A DNA stretch of 18,415 nucleotides from Balneolales bacterium (lineage in GTDB: Bacteria; Bacteroidota; Rhodothermia; Balneolales; Balneolaceae). A program made the position numbers and the translations under genes. The DNA lies in assembly GCA_030830725.1 (NCBI GenBank), contig JAURMN010000143.1, positions 1-18,415 on the forward strand, given 5' to 3'. Under the pieces are notes generated by a model. That model worked only from the letters and a program-made list of their open reading frames with translations, ran no database searches and was not told the origin of the DNA. Position 1 is the stretch's first letter. Every line of letters begins with the position of its first letter. Below, piece by piece: positions 1 to 6,618 of this stretch.

Positions 1-540
1 GTCTGCACGAAAATCCACTACCCCTAAAAGACTTGTTTTAAAAGTGACGCTTGAAAGCGCCGAAAGCGGCAGAATTCCCTCGTAAAGAAGCCCAAATTCG
101 CGTCTTTCAAATTCATAGTATCCTTCATTCCAGCGCACAGGATCAAATCCGGTGGAATTCCCCATGCCAAAATAGGATTCCCCCTGAAATCGCTCTGCAT
201 ATAGCGTCACCACAGATCGTATCCGTGTTCCGGCAGTCTGAAAATGGTCCAACTCGAGGTCCACAATATAAAATCCTTTGGACGTAGCCATCCCCCGAGC
301 TGAAAAAGAACGATAATACGGGGAGTACCCCGTTTGATAAAGAAATGAACGGCCCATTGTCCCAAAGGCAATACCCGTGTCTGAGTCGTATCCCGCCAAT
401 GGAAGCCAAACACGCTCGCGCGATGGGTCAGATTGGGCAAGAATTCGCGACTCGGTATTACTCCAAAATGGCCCTATTATAGAAAAGCAAAAAACGAAGA
501 GGCCTATCTTAAAAAGGAATGTGGAAGATGGCATGTGCAT
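1..540 (-). CDS. Outer-membrane beta-barrel protein (surface-antigen/Omp85-like), 3' end cut off by window edge
   Basis: Reading the minus strand from the ATG at 538-540 gives 180 uninterrupted codons running off the left edge, so this is an N-terminal fragment. A second in-frame ATG lies two codons in (532-534). Residues 9-25 are hydrophobic (LFKIGLFVFCFSIIGPF) and a signal-peptidase site is plausible near ILAQ-SDP (residues 33-39). The mature part has alternating hydrophobic/polar strands with many aromatics. It contains LPLAGYDSDTGIAFG (46-60), typical of the first barrel strand in bacterial surface-antigen (D15/BamA/TamA-like) proteins, and ESYFGMGNSTG (121-131), which resembles the Y/F-x-G-x-G-N strand motif of the same group. 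I infer an outer-membrane barrel with no POTRA domains, because the barrel starts directly after the signal. It starts 47 bases after the AhpD-like gene and could be co-transcribed. No Shine-Dalgarno is visible. The exact subfamily is uncertain without the C terminus. Confidence 0.75.
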   Translation of the reverse strand, partial: MHMPSSTFLFKIGLFVFCFSIIGPFWSNTESRILAQSDPSRERVWLPLAGYDSDTGIAFGTMGRSFLYQTGYSPYYRSFSARGMATSKGFYIVDLELDHFQTAGTRIRSVVTLYAERFQGESYFGMGNSTGFDPVRWNEGYYEFERREFGLLYEGILPLSALSSVTFKTSLLGVVDFRAD

Positions 541-587
541 AAAGGGGCGCGTGATCAGTATGACTACAGATACAACCCAGTCCCTAT

Positions 588-941
588 TCACTTAAGTGTG
601 CCTTCCTTTTCCAAAATCTCAAGTGTGCCAATGGCGTGCCGAAGGTGCGGGATCACAATACTCCCTCCAACCACAAGGGATACGTTGAGTGCATCCACAA
701 TTTCATCTTTACTGGATCCAGTTTTCGCGCACTGTTCCAGGTGATAATCGATGCAATCATTACAACGTAACACAGCGGAAGCTACGAGGCCCAGTAATTC
801 TTTGGTTTTGGAATCAAGAGCACCTTCACGATAGGTTGCGCTGTCCAGATTAAAAAAGCGCTTGATCCCAAGATGCTCAAGATCCATTACTTTTTCATTC
901 ATTTCAGCACGTTTTTTACGAAATTCGTCTAGTCGATTCAT
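588..941 (-). CDS. AhpD-like / carboxymuconolactone decarboxylase family protein
   Basis: This 117-residue protein has the usual length of small single-domain CMD/AhpD-fold proteins. The signature is EL-x10-CNDCIDYHLEQC, giving C60-x2-C63-x3-H67 with an acidic residue (E48) about twelve positions before. This is the redox CXXC plus histidine of AhpD-type alkylhydroperoxidases rather than the lactone decarboxylase active site. The second half (SSKDEIVDALNVSLVVGGSIVIPHL) fits the hinge and second helix pair of the fold. The family typically reduces peroxides or peroxiredoxin partners in the cytoplasm through the two cysteines; the true substrate cannot be told from sequence. It lies 45 bases downstream of a secreted thioredoxin-fold gene, so a thiol-redox theme is possible. 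The ATG start (939-941) has no ribosome-binding sequence in front. Confidence 0.88.
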   Translation of the reverse strand: MNRLDEFRKKRAEMNEKVMDLEHLGIKRFFNLDSATYREGALDSKTKELLGLVASAVLRCNDCIDYHLEQCAKTGSSKDEIVDALNVSLVVGGSIVIPHLRHAIGTLEILEKEGTLK

Positions 942-986
942 GGATTGTGGAACTAAGAGAGTGGTAATTCTGAACGGTTAAAAAAT

Positions 987-1574
987 TTATGGAGTTGGAG
1001 AAATTGGATACGTATAGTCTTGAAAAGAGCCCTTCAAATAGGCGTCTGTTCCAACAAAATGGATTAACTTCACAAATACCTCTTTGGGCATGAGACCCGG
1101 TTGATTACCAAACACTTCTCCATCTTGGTTCAGGAAATAAAAAGTGGGGAAGGATTCGTTCTGAAGGGCTCTGGCAAATTGTTGCTCGGTCATTTCATTG
1201 TCAAAGTATCGAACCAAGTCCTGGGATTCTGCATCAATGCGAACAGGATGAAAATAACGCTCCAATAGATCTTGAACCTCCGGATCCGAGAGCACCTCGT
1301 TATTCATTCTTCTGCAATATGGACACCAGACAGCATGCACATAAACAAAGATTTTCTTGGAAGATAGAGTGCCGGCGTTTAAGGCGTTTTCTACAGTAGT
1401 CCATTGAATGTCATTCCAGCTAGTCGTGTCTTTTGGTATTTCCACGAAACTCTCCGTTGAACCCGTCGATTCTGTCAGACTTGAAAGTTCTATACCCCTC
1501 GATGGAGAAGCGAATAAAACCCCGGCCACGGTTGAGCCCAGAATAAGAATATGACTTAGGAAAATGTGCTTCAT
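987..1574 (-). CDS. Secreted thioredoxin-fold protein with WCPYC active site
   Basis: I place the start at the ATG at 1572-1574 (195 aa); a GTG two codons upstream (1578-1580) is possible but less likely. Residues 1-27 form a signal peptide (KHIFLSHILILGSTVAGVLF then ASPSRG), so the protein is exported, probably to the periplasm. The thioredoxin-like core begins near residue 73 with KKIFVYVHAVWCPYCRRM; the CXXC cysteines are C84 and C87. The conserved cis-proline lies in NESFPTFYFL (P143), followed by the strand LNQDGEVFG. The layout resembles the DUF255/thioredoxin_7/SoxW-like group, in which the domain maintains or reduces thiols of exported proteins. A 13-base palindrome sits about 50 bases upstream. 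The gene is followed by the AhpD-like gene after 45 bases. The general fold is secure; the partner protein is unknown. Confidence 0.85.
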   Translation of the reverse strand: MKHIFLSHILILGSTVAGVLFASPSRGIELSSLTESTGSTESFVEIPKDTTSWNDIQWTTVENALNAGTLSSKKIFVYVHAVWCPYCRRMNNEVLSDPEVQDLLERYFHPVRIDAESQDLVRYFDNEMTEQQFARALQNESFPTFYFLNQDGEVFGNQPGLMPKEVFVKLIHFVGTDAYLKGSFQDYTYPISPTP

Positions 1575-1622
1575 AGACACAAGGTGTAGGATTTAACAGG
1601 GCTATTGCCCTCCTAGGAACCA

Positions 1623-1635
1623 CGCTTATTAAGCG
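1623..1635. promoter_or_regulatory. 13-base palindrome CGCTTATTAAGCG upstream of the thioredoxin-fold gene
   Basis: The sequence is CGCTTA, one central T, then TAAGCG: six perfectly paired bases per arm. It is in the 121-base gap between the SpoIIE-type phosphatase stop (1696) and the thioredoxin-fold start (1574), about 49 bases upstream of the latter. It could be an operator or a weak hairpin; no U-tract follows it, so it is not an intrinsic terminator. A weaker stem (AGGGC/GCCCT, 1598-1611) lies closer to the gene. Function is a guess. Confidence 0.25.
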
Positions 1636-1695
1636 ATTGACCTCAAAGAGAATTGGCCTTTAGCAGAACTCACCATTAATATAATCATTAGCCAC

Positions 1696-4131
1696 TTAAG
1701 GAACTCGAATTACCACCATGGTCATATCGTCATGTTGCTTTTCTTTCCCGGTAAAAGCTTCTACGGCTTCGAAAATTCGGGCCGTAATCTCTCTGGATGA
1801 CTCCTGTTTCAGGGCGATCAGGATATTTTTCAGGGCCTCCTCTCCATAGAGTTGGGAATGCGCGTTCATCGCTTCGACGATTCCATCCGTATATAGTACC
1901 AGAATATCCCCTGATTGGACAGAAACCGCAAGTTCCTGATTGTAAAGCTCAAAATCTCGGGAGGGTCGAATGCCGATCCCCAGTCCTTCAGACCGAAATT
2001 CTTCGATTTGTCCCGTTCCTTGGCGTACCACGAGAAGTGGGTTATGACCCGCACGAGTGAAACGGAATTCGTTCTGCTTCAGATCCAGAATTCCATAAAT
2101 CATCGTAATAAAACTCCCTTTTCCTGCATGTCGTATAAAGAGATCATTGGCTCGAGACAGCACGTGCTTCGTGGACACCTCCGCTGTGGTCAACGCGTGC
2201 AGAATACCTTTTATAAAGGTCATAAAAAATGCAGCCTGGATTCCTTTTCCACTCACATCTCCGATCATAATCCCAAGACGGTTTTTATCTAACTCAAAGA
2301 AGTCAAAATAGTCGCCTCCTGTTTCATAGGCAGATAAACAGCGGGCATAAATATCCGCACCATTAAATTGGGGGAGAGACACGGGTAAAAATGAGGCTTG
2401 AACCTCTTTGGCAATCGTAAGTTCTTGCTTCATCCGCTCTTCCATGGCCAGATCTTCGATATAATCCGGTTCATAGCGCTGGATTTGGGACGGATCTGCT
2501 CCCTGGATGGCGGCCAAAGTTCCAGTGATAAGTATGACTGCGCTAAAACCGGCATAAAAGATAAACATCCAGATTTCGGAGGACTCCGGAAGGACATATC
2601 CCTGCATAGCCTGTACCCCCATCACAAACAAAAACTGAGTAAGGACAACCGACAGGAAATCCCATTGCACATAAATCCATCCGAGAACACCCCCTAGTAT
2701 CAGGTTCAGCGCGATCTGCATAGGCAATGGTCCTACTGGACTCAACGCCACATTAAAAATGGCATAAATGACTGCCGCACTGACAATCACCAGGAAACGA
2801 TTTGAATATTTCGCATAAAGAAGGGACAGAACAATCATAAAGATCGCCTGCAGAACGACAAACAGCGTTAATGCATCTTGAAGTGGTTTACTTATAAATC
2901 CGAGATAATATTGATGACTGATCAACATATCCGGAACTTTGAAAAACGCCCCCGGAAGATAGGTTACTCCTAGTACCAAAATTCCCAGAAGGATCCAGGA
3001 ATAGAACACGGATCGAATCATCAACCAGCCGATCGGACTACTATAAAATGCGCCCATTCGAAGGAAATCGAGGGTTCGAAGTTTATCGCTCCAATATTGA
3101 CGCGATACCGATTCCCCAATCGCTGAAACAATGAAGTACCCAATGCTGACAATTGCCGTCAACAAACCGATATTAATGAAAAGGATCAAATAGTCTGTGA
3201 CCGTAAGATGAACCCCTTCATAGACCACCAATGCATAGATGTTGGAGATGTTGCTCAGCGGAAATAAAAAGGCAATAATTACCACAAGAATGATCGAGGA
3301 CCGCACATCGATTACTTTCTCTTTCACTCTCTGATAAAGCATATAGAGAAGGAAAATGATAAAGAGGATGATGAGTCCTCCTCGAATCCCGATCAGAAAA
3401 AAATCATCGGAATCTGTCGCGGGCTGCCCCCCGTATAGAAATTCGGAATCAAGATTCAGGATTTGACCCTCCTCAGAGATATCTGCAAAAAGTCGAACGG
3501 AGACTCCATTTATAGCCGTGGTAGCCACGAACTCCACTCGTTGCGCTGTAGTCTCCTCATAGGGCACAGGTTCAAGCTTGACAAAGGTAAGCTCCTGGTT
3601 TTTCCATCCCGTATTTTCCAGAAGAGATCGTACTAGATCTTCCGATTGGGTGGAATCAGGAAAATCGTCCGGATTTCGAGACCACAAGGGGTCAGGATTT
3701 GTAGCGGGGAGACTTTTTTCTGCGTTGTAAAATCCAATTAGAAGTCCATTGTTATTCAAAAACAGGGATGTACTTCTACTTTCCAGCTGATCAAAGTACC
3801 CTTTATCTGCATTTCTCGAATCCGGATGCTCTACCCGAATTTGCCAATACGTGGTGAGTGGTGACGGTAGTTCAACCTCTTGCTTCTGAAGGGAGTCGAG
3901 ATAAGCACTGCGGAAGAAATAGGCCGGTCTGGAGCTGACCTGGTGTTCTTCAAACCCGAGTTGTTCCAAAACTTGCCGAGCTTGGTTTTCTACTTGCTTA
4001 CGATCCATCCAGGGCTCGTCTCCTGATCGTGCAGGGTGATGACTTGGGAAAAGAATGAACGCCGTAACCAGGAAAATCAGCCCGGATAGAAACAAAAACA
4101 GATCACGACGTTGATATTCGAAATAAAGCAT
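1696..4131 (-). CDS. Membrane-anchored SpoIIE/RsbU-type PP2C serine phosphatase
   Basis: The protein has 811 residues. TM1 is at about 11-28 (LFLFLSGLIFLVTAFILF). Residues 30-242 are a soluble, probably extracytoplasmic domain. A polytopic membrane region with roughly eight or nine hydrophobic segments spans 245-545. A short helical linker (EDLAMEERMKQELTIAKEVQASFLP, about 559-583) is the coiled segment that usually precedes SpoIIE domains. The C-terminal PP2C domain carries its metal-site motifs: GGDYFD with D607, GDVSGKG with D625, AGHNP near 694-698, LYTDG with D749, and HDDMT with D801/D802. All expected acidic residues are present, so it should be an active Mn/Mg-dependent phosphoserine phosphatase. 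In characterised relatives (RsbU, SpoIIE) the target is an anti-sigma-factor antagonist. No anti-sigma factor or antagonist gene is nearby, so the target is unknown. I infer a transmembrane sensor whose outer or membrane domain controls phosphatase output. The ATG start lacks a Shine-Dalgarno. Confidence 0.92.
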   Translation of the reverse strand: MLYFEYQRRDLFLFLSGLIFLVTAFILFPSHHPARSGDEPWMDRKQVENQARQVLEQLGFEEHQVSSRPAYFFRSAYLDSLQKQEVELPSPLTTYWQIRVEHPDSRNADKGYFDQLESRSTSLFLNNNGLLIGFYNAEKSLPATNPDPLWSRNPDDFPDSTQSEDLVRSLLENTGWKNQELTFVKLEPVPYEETTAQRVEFVATTAINGVSVRLFADISEEGQILNLDSEFLYGGQPATDSDDFFLIGIRGGLIILFIIFLLYMLYQRVKEKVIDVRSSIILVVIIAFLFPLSNISNIYALVVYEGVHLTVTDYLILFINIGLLTAIVSIGYFIVSAIGESVSRQYWSDKLRTLDFLRMGAFYSSPIGWLMIRSVFYSWILLGILVLGVTYLPGAFFKVPDMLISHQYYLGFISKPLQDALTLFVVLQAIFMIVLSLLYAKYSNRFLVIVSAAVIYAIFNVALSPVGPLPMQIALNLILGGVLGWIYVQWDFLSVVLTQFLFVMGVQAMQGYVLPESSEIWMFIFYAGFSAVILITGTLAAIQGADPSQIQRYEPDYIEDLAMEERMKQELTIAKEVQASFLPVSLPQFNGADIYARCLSAYETGGDYFDFFELDKNRLGIMIGDVSGKGIQAAFFMTFIKGILHALTTAEVSTKHVLSRANDLFIRHAGKGSFITMIYGILDLKQNEFRFTRAGHNPLLVVRQGTGQIEEFRSEGLGIGIRPSRDFELYNQELAVSVQSGDILVLYTDGIVEAMNAHSQLYGEEALKNILIALKQESSREITARIFEAVEAFTGKEKQHDDMTMVVIRVP

Positions 4132-4192
4132 GTGAGTATTCAGGCAATGTGCGGTTCTCTACTTGTACTGTTGCGAACCAAAAAAGTTTCGC

Positions 4193-5068
4193 CTACGACA
4201 AATGTTCAAGGAACCAGCTTTCGGTATACTCCACAAGTTCTGAAAACGGAGGCGGATAATCAGACTCTGTGAACGGATGAGAGGCCCCAAACGTATGTCC
4301 AGTATCCGGAATCAGACGAAGTTCTTTTTGGTCGGATGGACAGGCCCTAAACAGACGTTCTGTATGTGAAATAGGTACCGACTCATCCTGTTTCCCTGTA
4401 ATAAAGAGACTTGGAATATGAAGCTCTTTCACTCGGTTTAATGCCGTCAATCGTTTTGATTTCTCCATTAATTCCTGATAGCCAACTGGACTGATACTCA
4501 ACTTCTTTCCCGTGCGGGCATTTTCAATGAATACATCCTGCCCTTTTTCCCACGTCGCTTTCATCTCATCAGTCCATAATTCTGCAAAATCTGCAACAGC
4601 AGCCCACGAAACTAAGGCCTGGATTTCAGGAAATTCAGCACTGGCTACAATGGCATGATGCCCACCACGGGAGTGTCCGATGATTCCGATTTTTTCGGCG
4701 TCCAAGATGACCCGACTTGTCGAAATTTCACCTTCTTTAAGGGCTTTGATCACACATCCTACATCGGAAATATCCTGAGAAATAGTCATGGCACGGAAGA
4801 GATCTTCACGGTCAATCTCGTCAGATGACTCCGAAACTCCGCTATGAGAAGCATTAAAGGCCAAAACGGCAAACCCTGCGCGACTTAGATCCTCACAGGC
4901 ATCCGGAAATGGGCCCCACTCTTTAAATCCTTTGAGACCATGTAGAAAAAGCAGAATCGGAAAGGTTTCCTGCACACTCACAGACGGAAAATAGAGATCA
5001 TAAAAAATGGGCAATTGATCTGTTGAAGGGATCGATCCGCTTTGCTTGATTACACTGGTATAAGTCAT
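4193..5068 (-). CDS. Alpha/beta hydrolase (dienelactone-hydrolase-like), cytoplasmic
   Basis: This 291-residue protein has no signal peptide. The oxyanion region is LLFLHGLKGFKEWG (39-52). The nucleophile elbow is GIIGHSRGGHHA with S133 (G-x-S-x-G). The acid is D228 in ITGKQDESVP, and the catalytic histidine is H258 in DTGHTFG. All three members of the triad are in the right order and spacing for the DLH/peptidase-S9-like branch of the alpha/beta hydrolase fold. A cap-like insertion (about 160-205, rich in charged residues) lies between strand 6 and the acid. Substrate is unknown; esters or lactones are typical of the group. Its ATG overlaps the stop of the pseudouridine synthase gene (ATGA, 5065-5068), so it is almost certainly translated as the last gene of that operon. 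No link between its chemistry and the upstream genes is evident. Confidence 0.88.
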   Translation of the reverse strand: MTYTSVIKQSGSIPSTDQLPIFYDLYFPSVSVQETFPILLFLHGLKGFKEWGPFPDACEDLSRAGFAVLAFNASHSGVSESSDEIDREDLFRAMTISQDISDVGCVIKALKEGEISTSRVILDAEKIGIIGHSRGGHHAIVASAEFPEIQALVSWAAVADFAELWTDEMKATWEKGQDVFIENARTGKKLSISPVGYQELMEKSKRLTALNRVKELHIPSLFITGKQDESVPISHTERLFRACPSDQKELRLIPDTGHTFGASHPFTESDYPPPFSELVEYTESWFLEHLS

Positions 5069-5901
5069 CGTTTACGTATTCTTGATTGTATCCTCTTTTC
5101 TGTGGGTTTTTCAACTGCCATTCCCGTTAATCGCTTTAATTCTTCCACCTCTTCTTCTCGCAAAAACCGCCATCTTCCCATGCGTAACTCGTGACTGGTA
5201 AGCCCCCCATAACGGGTTCTCTTTAACTGTAAAACTTCAGCATCAAAATAGGCAACCATTCTTCTTATTAAATGATTCCGACCTTCCTGAACCGTAAGCA
5301 CAACACCTAATAGATCGGTTGTGGAGCGTTTCACAGACAACGCTTTTGCCATTCCATCCTCTAACTTTACCCCTAATCGCAACTGCTGAAGTTCTTGATC
5401 CGTTAACATTCTGGAACAGGAGGCTTCATAGGTTTTTTTAACTTTATGAGAAGGATGCATAAGCCTGTTGGCCAAATCCCCATCATTCGTCAGCAAAAGG
5501 AGTCCTGTGGTATTACGATCCAATCGCCCTACTGGATACACACGATAACCGGTCGACTCTTCGATAGCATCCAGGACTGTATGTCTTCCTTTTTCATCAT
5601 GGGTTGTGGATATGGTATTCCGTCCCTTATTCAGCAAGATATAAATATGAGGCTCTAATTCAAGTCGTTCACCATTTACCGTGACAACATCCTGAAGGGT
5701 CACCTTAAGGCCCATTTCTGTGATGCGTTGTCCATTAACCTGAACACGCCCCTCTTGAATTAAAAGATCGGCATCTCGTCTGGAGCAATGGCCGGCATGG
5801 GCAATATATTTGTTCAGCCGAAACGGTTCGTTGGGATTCTCAAGCCTTGGATGAGGAATTGGGGATGGTGGCTTAGGTTTGAAAGTTTTCCTATTCGCCA
5901 T
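5065..5901 (-). CDS. rluB: RluB/RsuA-family pseudouridine synthase
   Basis: The protein has 278 residues. After a basic, proline-rich leader, an S4 RNA-binding domain spans about 28-75 (RLNKYIAHAGHCSRRDADLLI). A linker IYILLNKGRNTISTTHDEKGRHTV leads into the catalytic domain with YPVGRLDRNTTGLLLLTNDG; D128 in GRLD is the nucleophilic aspartate of the RsuA/RluB/E/F group. Downstream, HPSHKVKKTYEA and QLKRTRYGGL are also family motifs. The C terminus is lysine/arginine-rich. Members with an S4 domain and this layout modify a uridine in 23S rRNA helix 89 (RluB) or 16S rRNA (RsuA). Adjacency to scpB favours RluB, since scpB-rluB is a common bacterial pair. The start codon lies inside the end of scpB (11-base overlap), and an AGGAG ten bases upstream supports ATG 5899-5901. 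The last bases overlap the hydrolase start. Confidence 0.9.
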   Translation of the reverse strand: MANRKTFKPKPPSPIPHPRLENPNEPFRLNKYIAHAGHCSRRDADLLIQEGRVQVNGQRITEMGLKVTLQDVVTVNGERLELEPHIYILLNKGRNTISTTHDEKGRHTVLDAIEESTGYRVYPVGRLDRNTTGLLLLTNDGDLANRLMHPSHKVKKTYEASCSRMLTDQELQQLRLGVKLEDGMAKALSVKRSTTDLLGVVLTVQEGRNHLIRRMVAYFDAEVLQLKRTRYGGLTSHELRMGRWRFLREEEVEELKRLTGMAVEKPTEKRIQSRIRKR

Positions 5902-6574
5902 GCTCTTCTTTCTCCTGATCAGGGGATCCTGTCAGATTATCGGGTTGCTCTTCAATTTGGCCATCGGGTCCGTAATCCATCAATGTCTGCCGATGTTCTG
6001 CCATATCGTCATCCTTAAGAATATCATCGATTTCCCGGGGTCGGGGCAGTTCATTGACGTCATTAATTCCAAAATGACTAAGAAAAGACTCTGTGGTTTT
6101 ATACAGGAGGGGTTTGCCAGGAGTAGAGGCTCGACCCGCTACCCTAATCAATGTCTTTTCGAGTAATTGTCGGATGACATACCCAGAATCCACTCCTCGG
6201 ATTTCATCGATATCCGGCTTGGTTAAAGGCTGTTTGTATGCAATAATCGCCAGCGTCTCCAGTGAGGATTGAGAAAGGCGACGATTAAGCGCTTCATGCT
6301 GGGATAATTGCAGCCAGGGATGAAAACGAGATTGCGTTACAAAGAGATATCCCCCTCCAAGCTTTTCGATTCTGAACGCCAAATCATTGGAGTCATATCG
6401 ATGGTTGAGTTCCTGGACAACCTGCTCGATATGTGGAAGCTGAATATTTAGCTCCTCTTCATTCTCATTCAGAAGATCCACAATCTTTTGCGCCGATAAA
6501 GGATCAGAACTGGCGAATATCAGGGCCTCAACTACAGAAACGAGGCGTGTGCCGTCAACAAATGTCATATTCAT
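5891..6574 (-). CDS. scpB: Segregation and condensation protein B (ScpB)
   Basis: This 227-residue protein belongs to the kleisin-binding winged-helix subunit family of the SMC-ScpA-ScpB condensin that compacts and segregates the chromosome. The first winged helix is about 10-80 (LVSVVEALIFASSDPLSAQK and the strand LGGGYLFVTQ). The second is about 98-168 with the hallmark LETLAIIAYKQPLTKPDIDE followed by IRGVDSGYVIRQLLEKTLIR and a short GRASTPGKPLLYKTT wing. The C-terminal tail (180-227) is highly acidic and variable, as is usual. The start at ATG 6572-6574 has a second ATG two codons in. No scpA lies beside it in this window; the upstream gene is priA, 44 bases away, so scpA must be elsewhere or beyond the region seen. 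The gene overlaps rluB by 11 bases. Confidence 0.95.
   Translation of the reverse strand: MNMTFVDGTRLVSVVEALIFASSDPLSAQKIVDLLNENEEELNIQLPHIEQVVQELNHRYDSNDLAFRIEKLGGGYLFVTQSRFHPWLQLSQHEALNRRLSQSSLETLAIIAYKQPLTKPDIDEIRGVDSGYVIRQLLEKTLIRVAGRASTPGKPLLYKTTESFLSHFGINDVNELPRPREIDDILKDDDMAEHRQTLMDYGPDGQIEEQPDNLTGSPDQEKEEHGE
5912..5916 (-). promoter_or_regulatory. Shine-Dalgarno-like AGGAG before rluB, inside scpB
   Basis: AGGAG lies ten bases before the rluB ATG, within the scpB coding tail. It is the only convincing ribosome-binding sequence I noted; most other starts in the window have none. It supports the ATG at 5899-5901 as the true start and suggests internal initiation in the overlap. Confidence 0.45.
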
Positions 6575-6618
6575 GGTGTGAATGGTACAAACTTTTCAGT
6601 AGAACTCATGAACTTTCT

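Noticed and set aside
143..440. Two short minus-strand open frames and one plus-strand frame at the left edge
   Set aside because: They are shadows of the 180-codon barrel-protein frame at 1-540, which has a signal peptide and barrel-like strands and simply runs off the window.
1598..1611. AGGGC/GCCCT stem as a terminator for the SpoIIE-type phosphatase gene
   Set aside because: Five base pairs and no U-run; such a short stem is expected by chance.
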